In this document: positions 43,956-55,473 of the stretch, piece after piece
Layout of the letters: every line of letters begins with the position of its first letter
How positions within the stretch are numbered: the stretch's first letter is position 1
From: Clitoria ternatea
Taxonomy: Eukaryota; Streptophyta; Magnoliopsida; Fabales; Fabaceae
Assembly (NCBI GenBank): GCA_037962975.1
Contig: CM075669.1
Coordinates: 111,492,501-111,556,500 of the forward strand
Direction: 5' to 3'
Length of the DNA stretch: 64,000 nucleotides
Translations under genes and position numbers: made by a program
Notes under the pieces: model-generated
The model's database searches: none
The model's input: only the letters and a program-made list of their open reading frames with translations
Told to the model about the DNA's origin: nothing

Positions 43956-43960
43956 CATAT
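43956..43960. repeat. Target site duplication CATAT, left copy
   Basis: CATAT before LTR start TGAACTGTTC matches CATAT at 52699-52703 after the other LTR. Confidence 0.85.
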
Positions 43961-44807
43961 TGAACTGTTCTTTACAGGGGGTGTAGAAGTATGCTTGTAG
44001 AACAACTCAAAATATACATATAAATGTGTTTTTGATACAAAGCAATGTGCATATAAATGTAAATACGGAGAGTTTTTGTATGTTGAGGCGGAGTGCAATG
44101 TACCCTGGGGCGGTGTCACAGTCCGCCTGACGGGATCTACGTTGCCTTGACCCGATTGGGGGTGGTACCTGCAATCGTTCTCTGACGCTCAAGTCAGTAT
44201 TTCAGAATACTTAGAGACTTAGAAAGACAGTCAGAGAGAATTATGCAAGTAAGAGAGTGTAAGGTTCAGAGAATGGGAAAGAGAGATCCCTTATACCTTT
44301 TCGAGAGAGGTTTATATACCTGTTACTGGTGCTCCATTATTGGTAGGACCCGCTCCTTGTCTTCAGGCATAATGCTGAAAAGGTGGTGGGTCCTTGCGCC
44401 GTTTACATGCACCATTATTGTAGTAGGTATCACCACTTGTCTGAAAAGCGTTAGTGCTTTAATATTTTATTGTTATTTCCCTTTATGCGTGACAGCGTGA
44501 TTCCCATTATTAACCTCTCAAGACAGAGTCAATCTCGTGCCGGGGTTGTGAGTATGGGCTCGCTACGCAGTGTGGGAAATTCAGTATTCCGCCAATATTG
44601 AGTTTATGGCTTGGCGGAGTAACAACTTTGGCGGGGTTACGTTCCTTGGCGGAGTAACATGCCTTGGCGGAGTAAGGTGCCCTGGCGGTATGTACTCCGT
44701 ATAGAAGTGATTATAATGTGCTCAATCGCATACTCCTCTTATTCAAAATGCTGATCTGGCAAAGCATTAAAGCCATGCTCTTGGGGGCCGGTGTTAGGAC
44801 CGGATCA
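43961..44807 (-). repeat. 3' LTR of Tat-like element
   Basis: Plus-strand start TGAACTGTTC and end CCGGATCA. It carries an 18-bp tandem repeat with GGCGG starts at 44613, 44630, 44648, 44666 and 44684, and a minus-strand TATA box TATATAAA at 44318-44311. Adjacent to it, on the element strand, the purine-rich TAGGGGGCATA is the probable polypurine tract (about 44808-44818). Confidence 0.9.
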
Positions 44808-45319
44808 TATGCCCCCTAGCTTGTTATAGTGACTGGCGGAGTCACTTTAATGAGCTATAACACTTTAAGTTTAGCTTTTGTAGGCATGGGTTTAGGCGGC
44901 GCTTGTTATCTCAGGATTTATGGACAAGTGTTTTCGTGCATTTATTGGCTGTCACTACTTGACACGCCTGTCATTAATGCGCCTCGAAACTATGTTTTTT
45001 ATTCTTCAGCCTCCCATTGCCACGTATGCCCTCGTAACGATTGCCATTCCAATGATGGGACATAAGTGCGCGTGATGGCAATTGAAAAACATTTTCGAGG
45101 TTATTACCGTGGGCCTTGGATTTTGAAAACGTGGCCCATGAAATATCTGCCCTTAGATATATCTATTGGTTTCAGCAAAAAAAGGAACCGTCAGTGAGAC
45201 AAATCCAACGGTTGTAAACGCATATTTCAATTTTAGAACCGTTGATGAGATTTATCTAACGGCTGCAAACACATCTTCGAGATTTCTGAGGATTCGCTTA
45301 TTTCCCCCCAAGCCATGCC

Positions 45320-45327
45320 TATAAATA
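45320..45327 (+). promoter_or_regulatory. TATA box for the antisense ORF
   Basis: CCTATAAATAGG lies 212 bp upstream of the ORF's ATG at 45539, on the ORF strand. A start near 45350 and a ~185-nt leader are inferred. It supports independent expression of the ORF from inside the element. Confidence 0.6.
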
Positions 45328-45538
45328 GGTAAACTCTCAGAAGGGAAATGTTTTGCTTCATCTCTCACTTCGTATTTGTTCGCTGAAAGTGTTTTTGCTA
45401 CTCTCTTGCGAGTTTATCAGTGTTTGGAGTTCTTCTATCTTTCAGAAGCTTAAGGTACTTGCTTCTTCCTCTTCTTTGCTTCTTCATTTCCATTGGGTTA
45501 GCTTTAGTTTTCCTTTTTGTGTGTTCGTAAAAAGGAAG

Positions 45539-48231
45539 ATGAGAGGAAAGAGGTCAGAGTCTCATTCTAGGGTTTCTGTTCGTCCCATGTTTTCTGATAT
45601 TGAGAGTGAAGATGAGGCTTTTTATACTGGGAGGGACTCAATGTTTTACGGCAGCGTGGAGTACTTTAGTAATGCTGTACATTCGTTTGTGTCAGGAGGT
45701 GTTTCCCATACACAAGTGCTGACAATGGCAGAGTGTCAAAATGTCGTGTTGCATGGACTGGACTGGGAGAAGACGCTTGAGATTGACCCCTACTGTTGGG
45801 TTGAGGAAGATGTTAAGGGTACTTCCTCTCGCCATGCAACAACTAGTGGCGGTGTAGTGGAGTTCTCTGTGCCTATCTGGAAAGATGAACGGTATGAAGA
45901 TAGGTTCATTGTTCGCTCTCCCAAGACGTTCGAAAGGATTTGCCATCGCCCTCAGAATAATCATACAATATATATGTACGATATTCTGTTTACTCAGCTG
46001 GGGGTGCGTTTCCCATTGAACAAATTTCAGATGGGCGTTCTTAGGTTCTTGGACTGTGCCCCTTCTCAGCTGCACCCTAATGGTTGGGGGATAGTTCGTA
46101 GCTTTGAGGTGATGGCTGAGCATCTGGAGTTTACGCCCACTGTGGCGTTGTTCTTTTCTTTCTGCCGCATCATGAGGAGAGTGAACGTTAAAACGGGCGG
46201 CATGGGCTTTGTAACCCTTCGGGCGGAGCCTAAGATTTTAAACTTCACGGCGTTCGCCGACTCTGCCAAGGAAGGCGGACTTCATTTCAGGATGAGTTTT
46301 GTGAAGGTGTCCGTTAGGAAGGACAAGCCCGTCTTCTGGCGGAGTAAAGAGGGAGTTGACAAATTCCCAGTAGCTTGGACTCATGAGCACTTCCTCTTGA
46401 CTAAGCGAGCGTATGAAGTCGAGGAGAGTGCTCTATCAGCTGTATCTGTGGAAGTACTCTGGGCGTTGAAGGAGTACAACTCCGTCCACAAGCTGATTCT
46501 GTGTCGAAGGCTGCTTGGGCGGGATGCCCCAGGATACTTGAGTAATATTTCATTATTAACTATTCCAATGTTGAGTGAATATTGTTTCTATTCTTCCCTG
46601 CCTCTTCTAACTGTGCTCATATATGTTATTTTGCAGGAGAGATTGCTGAATTCCTTGGGATGGAACGCATCAAGCAAATTCGCATGAGCCGCAGGGAGAT
46701 TGATGCAGAGAACAATGTGCAGCCCAGGAGGAGTTTGGCTGCTGCATTGACTAAGACTCTTCCCTTTCCTGCATCCACTAATATAATAAATTTTGAAGGT
46801 GGTGCAGGGTCCTCAACAGCTGCTGTTGAGAGGCGTTCTAAGAAACGCCAAGAACCAGAAGCTGCTGAGGAGGATGAAGAGGAAATAGACCTCCAGCCTT
46901 TGCAAAGAAGGAGGACCAAAAGCAAGAAGAGGGTTGAGGAAGGAGCATCAATTGATGCTGCCATTAACTTGGAGGAGACTCCGGAAGTACCTGTTGTGGG
47001 TACTTCTGCTGCTATGGGCGGAGTTGAAGGCGCCCTTGAAGAAGGTGTTGTGGGGGAAGAAGTAGAGAGAGTTTGAACTCCAATCCATGCTGTGGAAGAT
47101 GAGGCAGAGGGAGTTCAAGCTTCTCCGGGCCAAGCTGTGAGAGACGAGGCGGAGAGAGTCCAAATTTCCCCAGTCCGCCCATCTGAAGATCCCGCCTTGA
47201 GCTTAACCTCTAGAGGGGCGGCAGTTTTCTTAGTCGATGTTCCAGGGGAGCCATCTAGGCGATCCGTCTCTTTGCCCCTGGCAGGGTCTCGTATGAACCC
47301 TTATTTGTATTTCACAAATGTGGGATCCCACCAGTCAGAGAGGCGTGATCCGGACTTCATTCTCCGCCCAAACATCGACTTTGAGGAAGTTGCAGATGCC
47401 ACTGCTGCTGCAAGGTGGCATCTTGCTGAAATTGATGGTTTCCTTGCTTCCGTCCCTCGTATTGCGGAAGTGGCTGCTGAAGCCAACATGTTCCAAGAAT
47501 CTTTTCATGATTCTATTGAGAAGATACGCAGCTTGGAACATGATAATGAACAACTGTCGGAGGTGATCAAGGCGAAGGATAAACACCTTGACACCGTCGA
47601 CGCCAACATCAAGAAGCTGGAGGAGGAGCTGGCTCGGGTGAGAGCTGACAAAGCTTTGCTGGAAAAGCAAGTTTCCGGCTTAAAAGAGCAAAACACAAAG
47701 CTGGGCGAGGAGGTGAGTGGCCTGACCCAGGTGAGGGCTGACAATAATCTGCTGAAACAACAGATTTCGGACTTAATTCAGCAGAAACAAAAATTGGGCG
47801 AGGATGTAAGTGAGCTCCAGCAGAGGTTGATTTTCCTTGAACTTGATAAAGCCACTGCTGAAGATGGCTGGGTGGCGGAGTTAGACCAAGCAGCTACTGC
47901 GTACACTAACCTTGAAAAACAGGTTGAAGGGTTGCAAGCTGAAAAAGCTACCTCTGATGCCGCCAATGAAAAGCTTGACAAGGAGTTACAATCCACACTG
48001 GATGCGGCTGAGGCAACGATTGATGATGCTTTCAGCATGGCTGTTCGTCAACTCCGTTATCGCAATCCAGGCATTGCTCTGTCCACCACAGGCATTCATC
48101 CTTACTATGAATTCATCAATGGAGAATTGATGGTGCCTGTTCAAGGGGGTCATGCTCCTGCGCCCAGTGTTGAATATGTTTTGGCAGACTTGCCTCCCTC
48201 CCAAAGTTTAATCAAACCTGGTGAAGGTTAG
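45539..48231 (+). pseudogene. Antisense extra ORF of Tat-like element, spliced, one in-frame stop
   Basis: Exon 1 is 45539-46541 and exon 2 starts at 46637; donor A|GTAATA and acceptor TTTTGCAG|GA join in frame (GYL-REIAEFLGM). The total is 866 codons if the single in-frame TGA (47074-47076) is read past. I chose ATG 45539 (MRGKRSESHSRVSVRP) because upstream sequence in frame lacks an ATG. Residues ~130-260 match the Transposase_28 'putative gypsy type transposon' domain (IYMYDILFTQLGVRFPLNKF, QLHPNGWG). A nuclear-signal-like RRRTKSKKR follows, and a long coiled coil fills 47520-48040 (KKLEEELARVRADKALLEKQ). It runs opposite to the element. Role unknown; the stop may be decay or natural. Confidence 0.75.
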
Positions 48232-48450
48232 GCCACCTCTGCTCAACAGGAAGGGATGCCGTTCGACCCTTGAAGACCAGCTCTTGAAACCCTTCGCAAG
48301 CTTTTGTTTTTATCAGCATTTTAATGATATCGCCTTATTCCAGGATAGGCTCTGGATTTTTATTAATATTGGCAATATTCAATAAAACATATTTTCTGCA
48401 AATGTATACTTGTTCATAGAAGTAGTGTTTAAGTCCGTCGTATTTATGCC
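48232..48450. other. 3' flank of antisense ORF
   Basis: No gene. An AATAAA at 48380-48385, about 150 bp after the ORF stop on the plus strand, could serve as its poly(A) signal. Confidence 0.4.
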
Positions 48451-48459
48451 TTGTAAAAT

Positions 48460-49430
48460 GATATTGAGAAGGCGGAATATTACTCCGTCAAGCCATAGGC
48501 TCAACACAGGCGGAATATTCATCTGAGGACTTAATGAAATATGACTAAGTATAACGAGGCGGAATAGCCTTTTTGCAATTCTGGTGAAGTAAAATTCAGT
48601 AAGGAGGCGAAGTAGCCTCTTAGGAATTTCAATGAAACAAATTCAGTAATGGGGTGGAGTAGCCTTTTTGAGAATTTAACTGAAGTAATTTCAATAATGA
48701 GGCGTAGTAACCTCTTGAGAATTTCATTGAAATGATTTTAATAGTGAGGCGTAGTAGTCTCTTAGGAACTTCAATGAAACAAATTCAGTAATGGGGCGGA
48801 GTAGCCTCTTAGGAATTTAAAAGGAGTTGGATTCCGTAAGAAGGCGGAGTAGCCTCTTAGGAATTTAAAAGGAGTTGGATTCCGTAAGAAGGCGGAGTAG
48901 CCTCTTAGGAATTTCAATGGAGTTGGATTCCGTAAGAAGGCGAAGTAGCCTCTTAGGAATTTCAATGGAGTTGGATTCTGTAAGAAGGCGGAGTCCGTAA
49001 GAGGGCGGAGTAGCCTCTTAGGAATTTCTATAAGGTTGGATTCCGTAAGAAGGCGGAGTGGCCTCTTAGGAATTCCAATGAGTTGTATTCCGTAGGAGGG
49101 CGGAGTAGCCTCTTAGGAATTTCCAAGGAACTGGATTCCGTAAGAGGGCGGAGTAGCCTCTTAGGAATTTCCAAGGAACTGGATTCCGTAAGAGGGCGGA
49201 GTGGCCTCTTAGGAATTTCAAAGGAATTGGATTTCGTAAGAAGGCGAAGTGGCCTCTTAGGAATTTCAATGAGATTGGATTCCGTAAGAAGGCGGGATGG
49301 CCTCTTAGGAATTCCAATGAGTTGTATTTCGTAAGAAGGCGGAGTGGCCTCTTAGGAATGTGCATGAGATTGGATTCCGTAAGAGGGCGGAGTAGCCTCT
49401 TAGGAATTTCAATGAAGCACAATTTTACAA
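48460..49430. repeat. 48-bp minisatellite with GGCGGAGTAGCCTCTTAGG core
   Basis: Core GGCGGAGTAGCCTCTTAGG recurs with a 48-bp period in the best part (CCTCTT at 48805, 48853, 48901, 48949) and a more variable 50-64 bp period elsewhere, about 17 copies. Left copies are more diverged. The word GGCGGAGTA also forms the 18-bp LTR repeats. Long frames on both strands (48771-48965, 49066-49422, 49083-49334) are artefacts of the repeat. Confidence 0.88.
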
Positions 49431-49604
49431 GTGTTGAACTTACTTGAACTTGTTGGGTAGTGCTTGAGTTGGTTGCTCATGTACTCCGTAAAACATTGGC
49501 AGTTAGGCGGAGTCAAGCTTTGGATGGAATGTTCATCCTTTTGAACTTGGACCGGAGTGTAACTCCTGATCAAATGAAAATTGTTGAATCCAGGATTGCT
49601 ATGG

Positions 49605-50170
49605 TGCAGTATATAGCTGTGACACCGATTCATCCTGCAAGAAATTGGTTAAACCTTTGAGGCGGTATGGTGCAGCATATAGCTGTGACACCAGTTGTTT
49701 CTGCAAGAAATTGATCGTACCTTTGAGGCGGTATGGTGCAGCATATAGCTGTGACACCAGTTCATCCTGCAAGAAACTGGTTGCGTTTTGGAGTTAGCGT
49801 AGTGCAGCATATAGCTGTGACACCAGCTCTTTCCACAAGAAGCCTGCAGGACCTTGGGGACGAATTAGTGCAGCATATAGCTGTGACACCAGTTCTTTCC
49901 AGAGGCGGCCTGCAGGACCTTAGGGTCGGTATGGTGCAGCATATAGCTGTGACACCAATACTTTCCCCCCAAGGAGTTTTCTGGACCTTAGGGTCGGTAT
50001 GGTGCAGCATATAGCTGAGACACCAATCCTTTCCCCCCAAGGAGTTTTCTGGACCTTAGGGTCGGTATGGTGCAGCATATAGCTGAGACACCAATCCTTT
50101 CCCCCCAAGGAGTTTTCTGGACCTTAGGGTCGGTATGGTGCAGCATATAGCTGAGACACCAATTCCCCCA
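49605..50170. repeat. 66-68 bp minisatellite with GCAGCATATAGCTGTGACACC core
   Basis: GCAGCATATAGCTG starts at 49672, 49738, 49804, 49870, 49936, 50004, 50072 and 50140; steps are 66 bp, then 68 bp for the last three near-identical copies. A shorter first copy is near 49606. GTGACACC becomes GAGACACC in the last copies. Located between gag and the antisense ORF. Confidence 0.92.
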
Positions 50171-50369
50171 AGGAGTTTTTGTTGACTCCGTTTGCGAAGC
50201 GTTGTTGCATGTTGGAGTCATTGTCTTATCTGCATGGGAATAAATTCTGCCATGGATAATCAATTCAAAGTTAGAGTAAAGATTGAATGCAGGAAAGCAT
50301 TTAATAATCCGTTCAGCGTGATCAATATTGAGGTCGGATTGAGTCTTCAAAGACTTCCATCATAAGGAT

Positions 50370-50740
50370 GATGATGGGAATTGTTCGTACCAGGAGTTTT
50401 ATCGTCGAATCACTTCATAAGTGATTGAGATCATCCGTCTTGGGGATGTGTACGATACCAGGAACTACATCGTCAGGTCACATATTAGGTGATTGAGATC
50501 ATCCGTCCTTGGAGCGTGTATGGCGCCAGGAGTTACATCGTCAGATCACAGAATGGGTGATTGAGATCATCCGTCCTGGGCAAGTACACAACGTCAGGAG
50601 TTACATCGTCATATCACATAATGGGTGACTGAGGTTATCCGTTCTGGAAAAGTACACATCGTCAAGAGTTACATCGTCAGATCACAGATTAAGTGATTTA
50701 GATAATCCGTCCTGGAGATATTTTTCAACCATAGGAGTAC
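50370..50740. repeat. 68-bp minisatellite with GATTGAGATCATCCGTC core
   Basis: TCATCCGTC occurs at 50431, 50499 and 50567, a diverged copy is near 50636, and a last one lies near 50700. Copies include CATCGTCAGATCACA and AGTTACATCG. Sequence is unrelated to the 66-bp repeat though the period is similar. Confidence 0.85.
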
Positions 50741-50920
50741 GGATTGTGTCTTCAAAGACTTCCTACAACCCATGTAGTCTTCGAATGGGGTGATTCACTC
50801 AGTTATACCTTCGAAGAGGTTCATCGCTAACAACGGATACATTGTTAGGATCATCCGTCCTGAAGTATCTTGTCACAACAGTGTTGTGCATCGAATAAAA
50901 TCATGAAAACAATGGGTGAA

Positions 50921-51784
50921 TCATTGATTATGAATTACAAAAGAGAGAAAGAGAGATGAATCAAAGTTATGACTCATTAGACCTTCTTGGTAAAAACCTG
51001 ATCTGGATCTGCTCTTATCACTCCATTGTAACGTTGGGGATTTCTCTCTTGCCGCTGTTGCTTCCAAGTGCATTTCAATGCTCACATACTTGGATACTTT
51101 TCTCTTGAATTCTTCGAAATTCACTGGAGGATTCTTTGCCAATGACATGGCAAAAGCAGAGCTTGGTTGCAAAGTTTCTATTGCTATATGCAATTGAAGT
51201 GCTTCTGCTAAGTTTGGAACAGCAGCTGCTTCCCTGTGAAACCCCTTCAAGAAGTCCTTGAGAGTTTCATGCTCCCCTTGTCTAATCTGAGCCAAGGTAT
51301 GAGATGTTCTGGGAGTATCATTGGAGATGACAAAGTGGTCAACAGACGCTGTTGCCATTCCTTCCCATGAGTTAATGGAACCTGATGGTAGCTTCCTGAA
51401 TCAGTTAAGGGCATCATCAACAAGAATCCGAGGGAACATCCTGCAAATGACATCTTCATCTGCCCCCAGGTCATGGCTTCCCTTCAACTGTGGGATATTT
51501 GAATACTGGGGGGTAGAGGATTTTTCTCCCTCGGTTGTGTGATGTGACCCCTTGATCAGAGACATGGCTCTCTCCTCCACGCTCTTTCTTTCGCGTTTCA
51601 ATTCCATCAGTTCCTCCCTCAGCTTTCTTATCATCTTATCCTTTAGATTTGGTGCTGAAACCTGCACCATTCTTCTTGAACTTTCCACAGGCGATTCGAG
51701 AGCTAAGTGCCTGTTCACTGGTTGTTCCTGGGCAGTGATGTCTTCCACGTGCCCATCTGGTTGGTTTCTCCCATTACCTTTCAT
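50921..51784 (-). pseudogene. gag: Gag of Tat-like element, one in-frame stop, no pol after it
   Basis: The minus-strand frame from ATG 51784 runs 288 codons to a stop at 50921 with a single TGA at 51403-51401, at the position where gag proteins of this family have Trp. The N-terminal half is charged with a coiled coil (LREELMELKRERKSVEERA). CRMFPRIL, then FRKLPSGSINSWEGM, HTLAQIRQGEHETLKDFLKG and LVE-like NLAEALQLHIA give the Retrotrans_gag pattern. It ends shortly after the capsid region, without a zinc knuckle or protease. It may still support packaging, or only an RNA signal may be kept. Confidence 0.85.
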
Positions 51785-51832
51785 AATAAGAGACCAAACT
51801 TCTTAAACGAGAGGTGGGAATAACTTTAACGA

Positions 51833-51850
51833 GTCCCACTGGGCGTGCCA
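51833..51850 (-). other. Primer-binding site of Tat-like element
   Basis: The minus strand reads TGGCACGCCCAGTGGGAC one base after the 5' LTR. The complement ends in GTGCCA as a tRNA 3' end would, and pairing could extend into a T-loop-like CGAGT. I cannot name the tRNA without a search. Confidence 0.7.
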
Positions 51851-51851
51851 A

Positions 51852-52696
51852 TGAACTGTTCTTTACAGGGGGTGTAGAAGTATGCTTGTAGAACAACTCA
51901 AAATATACATATAAATGTGTTTTTGATACAAAGCAATGTGCGTATAAATGTAAATACGGAGAGTTTTTGTATGTTGAGGCGGAGTGCAATGTACCCTGGG
52001 GCGGTGTCACAGTCCGCCTGACGAGATCTACGTTGCCTTGACCCGATTGGGGGTGGTACCTGCAATCGTTCTCCGACGCTCAAGTCAGTATTTCAGAATA
52101 CTTAGAGACTTAGAAAGACAGTCAGAAAGAATTATGCAAGTAAGAGAGTGTAAGGTTCAGAGAATGGGAAAGAGAGATCCCTTATACCTTTTCGAGAGAG
52201 GTTTATATACCTGTTACTGGTGCTCCATTATTGGTAGGACCCGTTCCTTGTCTTCAGGCATAATGCTGAAAAGGTGGTGGGTCCTTGCGCCGTTTACATG
52301 CACCATTATTGTAGTAGGTATCACCACTTGTCTGGAAAGCGTTAGTGCTTTAATATTTTATTGTTATTTCCCTTTATGCGTGACAGCGTGATTCCCATTA
52401 TTAACCTCTCAAGACAGAGTCAATCTCGTGCCAGGGTTGTGAGTATGGGCTCGCTACGCAGTGTGGGAAATTCAGTATTCCGCCAATATTGAGTTTATGG
52501 CTTGGCGGAGTAACAACTTTGGCGGGGTTACGTTCCTTGGCGGAGTAACATGCCTTGGCGGAGTAAGGTGCCCTGGCGGTATGTACTCCGTATAGAAGTG
52601 ATTATAATGTGCTCAATCGCATACTCCTCTTATTCAAAATGCTGATCTGGCAAAGCATTAAAGCCATGCTCTTGGGGGCCGGTGTTAGGACCGGAT

Positions 52697-52698
<2 letters not shown>
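51852..52698 (-). repeat. 5' LTR of Tat-like element
   Basis: 847 bp, seven differences from 43961-44807. On the minus strand it starts TGATCCGGTCCTAACACC and has TATATAAA at 52209-52202. The 18-bp GGCGG repeats are upstream of the TATA box, in U3. Confidence 0.9.

Positions 52699-52699
<1 letters not shown>

Positions 52700-52752
<53 letters not shown>
52700..52752. repeat. (AT)n-(AC)n microsatellite at insertion boundary
   Basis: About 45 bp of AT dinucleotide followed by ACACACACA directly after the Tat-like 5' LTR. The left flank of the element (43940-43960) is CACACACATACATAT, so the element landed in a dinucleotide tract. Confidence 0.9.
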
Positions 52753-55473
52753 TGTTGGTTAGTAGTGTAAATGCCAAAATGATGTAATAACGATAATGAG
52801 AAATAATTGTGTATATGTGTGATTTGAAGAGATGTAAGTAAGTAAGATGCGTGAACATGATAGTAAGTAGACGTTGTATTGTATATCATGAGTGGCTTAT
52901 GTGTGTGTTGATAATTAATAACATGATGATGAATAATTATGTATGATATAATGGTAATGATGAGGTTGATACTATTATTGTGATAATGATGACGAAGTAA
53001 CATAATGTAATGCTAGTTGTTGATTGATGAATCAAAGTTGTTATCTCTTATGATAGGTGGCAGAGTATAAATGATGTTGTTGATGATTTGGTGGCCTGAG
53101 TGGCTTATATAATTTAATGGTTCAAAGTTAGACTTAGAAGGGGGTTAAACAAGTCATAGACTCTTTTGCGGAATTATGAACCTTTAATGCGTAGGTAATC
53201 AGACTTGATAAAACAGTTTTGGAAAGAGCAAGGTAAAAAGAAGAAGAAACACCAAAAGTTTATACTGGTTCACTTCCAACACAGAAGCTACGTCCAGTCC
53301 CTTCTAACTTGAAGGATTTCCACTATTGTAAAATCTCCTTTACAATAACAACACCAGACCAGTGCCACAAATATTCTTGACTCTAGCCACTTCTGGCTTA
53401 AACCCAAATATTCTTTCAACAAGCCACTCTTGGCTCAACAACGCAAGTATTCTTTCGAAAGCCTCTTCAAGCCACAATTGTTTCCCAATGAAACTAAAAG
53501 ACTGGTAACTCACCAAACTTTTCACACTAATTGATTTGTAACAATGAAAAATAGAAGTGTTTAGCAAAACTTAATGTATGTAAGGATTACAAGAATATGA
53601 ATAGATACACTAAGTTAAGAAAAAAAAAAGCCAAGGTTTGTTAGAACAAAACAACAAAGAAGGCCTTTGTCTATAAGAAGTAGGAACAGATTAAATGAAG
53701 TCTAAATATTGACTTTTAATAAATCAGACTTTTGATCAGATAGACTCCCCCTTTGTCTTGTAACCTGTGTACTTAATTTTATAGTTTCTGATACACTTAG
53801 TTAGACAGGTTAGATCACACATAAGTAGACTTCATTTAATTAAAATACATTGATGTGTGTTATTAACAAATACCGGGTTTGGTTGTAGTGACATATACTA
53901 TGGTCTGGTCCAAATGTTAACTACTTTTTCAACCAGACTTGTTATCAACATAATTGTCCCAAGGTGATGGCTGTATATATATATATATATATATTCTATA
54001 TTAATTCCTAATTCTAGTTGTTCATCTCCTTGCTATGGTTTTTTAGTGATTTATAGTAGATTGCAGATGGACACCGTAGAGACGAGTTCTAGATGAGGTC
54101 GTGGTGGAGTCAATGCCAAGGAATAAAGCGTAATTGATGTTATTATACGGATAAATCTAGCTGAGTATTAGATATATATGAAAATTTAACTTGGTGATTA
54201 TAGTGTTGTGTTTGAATTTCAAATTTTGATCATGGTGTGATGATTAATGTTTAGTGATTGCGTTTGGGTGATTTGATGATGAAAACTTAGTATGTGGATG
54301 TAATTTATGTGTGTGGAATCTATTTGTTAGATGGCATTAAGCCATATGGGTGATAATTTAGATTGACTGGCACTGAGCTATGTTTAATTTGTGATGATTT
54401 GTTATGGGCAGGTGTTGTTGATTTCCTTTGGCATTGAGCCAATATATGTGTTGAATATGTTATTCGCATAAATGTATATATGGTATGACTAATGGATGAT
54501 GATGATAGGATTGATTACTTAAGGGTTAAATAAATGTACATTGCATCCTAGATGGAGCATAGGTGAAATACGTATCTGAGTAGGTGAAATAGTGATCCAA
54601 TGGGAACAAGAACCCTAGAGGGTGTTGGTAGCTCTCTAGTGTTAAATGGAAACTGTTAGAAGTGTGGAATGGTCAATTATAATGCATTTGATAGTGTTCA
54701 TGCGCTAAAGTTGTTAGAAATTGGGTTTAATGCTTTTTTACACATATCTTCATTATACGTTGGAATTTTGGCAAATGGACTACTCCAGTAGTTTTGGAAT
54801 GGGGAAAACATAGTGCCCATGAAGTTTGGTGGCAATTGAAGTTGAAACAGGCAAGATAGGGTGCAAAAAAGTTAGTTTTGAGGTTAAAATGTTGATATTT
54901 TCGCTCAAGCGAGCCAATTCTCGCTTCGCTTGAGTGAGTCTTTAAGTGATTTGGGGGGTGCTTTCTGGGTAAATCTCGCTCAAGCAAGGATAATCTCACT
55001 TAAGCGAGAGTCAAATGGTTGGTTTCTGTCAAATTTTCGCTTGAGTGAGCCTCACAGGTGTCGTTTCTGTCGAATTTTTGCTAAAGCGAGCCAATTTTCA
55101 TTCAAGTGAGATTCAAATTTGTTTTTGCTCCCTTCATAAAAGTTGTAAGTAATTGAGTTGCGGTTGTTTTGCCACCAGAATCGTGTCGATTGGAGGCCTG
55201 TAGCCCAAGTTATGCCTAAAATACTACAGGGTGTTTAGGCTGAACATTTCAGGTGGACTGGTTCCATAATTTCGTGATTTGGGCAATTTTAGGGGCACAG
55301 TTGGGCCTCGGCTCTTTCATAACAATTGTAGATAATTGAGTTACGGAGGTGTACCAATTGGATTCACCTCGATTGGAGTCTCGTAGTTTCGATTATACGT
55401 AAATTACTGGGTAGTGCGCAAGTAACTAGCATGTTGAAAAAAAATTTCTTTAAACTTTTTCATATCATGGGTT
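52753..55473. other. Right part of the large solo LTR, noncoding
   Basis: No gene is supported. About 53100-53970 (from TTAGACTTAGAAGGGGGTTA to CAGACTTGTTATCAACATAA) differs in style from its surroundings and may be a separate small insertion, but I could not find paired ends. 53975-53993 is a short (AT)n. 54770-54860 matches the LTR fragment at 24690-24770. CGCTCAAGCG-type words lie at 54900-55115. Confidence 0.5.
54900..55115. promoter_or_regulatory. CGCTCAAGCG-type word cluster in large solo LTR
   Basis: Words start near 54902, 54927, 54977 and 54997 (the last two 20 bp apart), then 55038 and 55080 in decayed form. No GCATCAGG is present here. Several words have CG changed to CA or TG, as expected for an old methylated LTR. 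Confidence 0.5.

Larger units (their letters stand above)
43961..52698 (-). mobile_element. Young nonautonomous Tat-like gypsy element with antisense ORF and no pol
   Basis: Identical-length 847-bp LTRs (43961-44807, 51852-52698) differ at seven sites by eye (0.8 percent; about 0.3 My at 1.3e-8). In element orientation (minus): 5' LTR, PBS, a gag frame with one stop, three tandem repeat blocks, a long ORF on the opposite (plus) strand, then the 3' LTR. There is no protease, RT, RNase H or integrase anywhere, so it needs enzymes from a partner. CATAT duplications are perfect. Tat assignment rests on the gag type, repeat-rich 3' part and the antisense Transposase_28-like ORF. Confidence 0.85.

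Noticed and set aside
44243..44500. 85-codon frame in the Tat-like LTR (also 51984-52391)
   Set aside because: LTR sequence spanning the TATA box on the opposite strand; no domain.
45539..48231. Interpretation as a captured host gene
   Set aside because: The domain is known from Tat extra ORFs and a related decayed copy exists at 26421-42610, so it is a transposon ORF.
49066..49422. 118-codon minus-strand frame with repeated RNPxxxKFLRG
   Set aside because: Translation of the 48-bp minisatellite, whose period is a multiple of three.
49762..50350. Cys-rich repeated frames resembling a small repeat protein
   Set aside because: Translation of the 66-68 bp minisatellite; frames change where the period becomes 68.
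51833..51850. tRNA gene fragment
   Set aside because: Only the 3'-end complement is present directly beside an LTR, so it is a primer-binding site.
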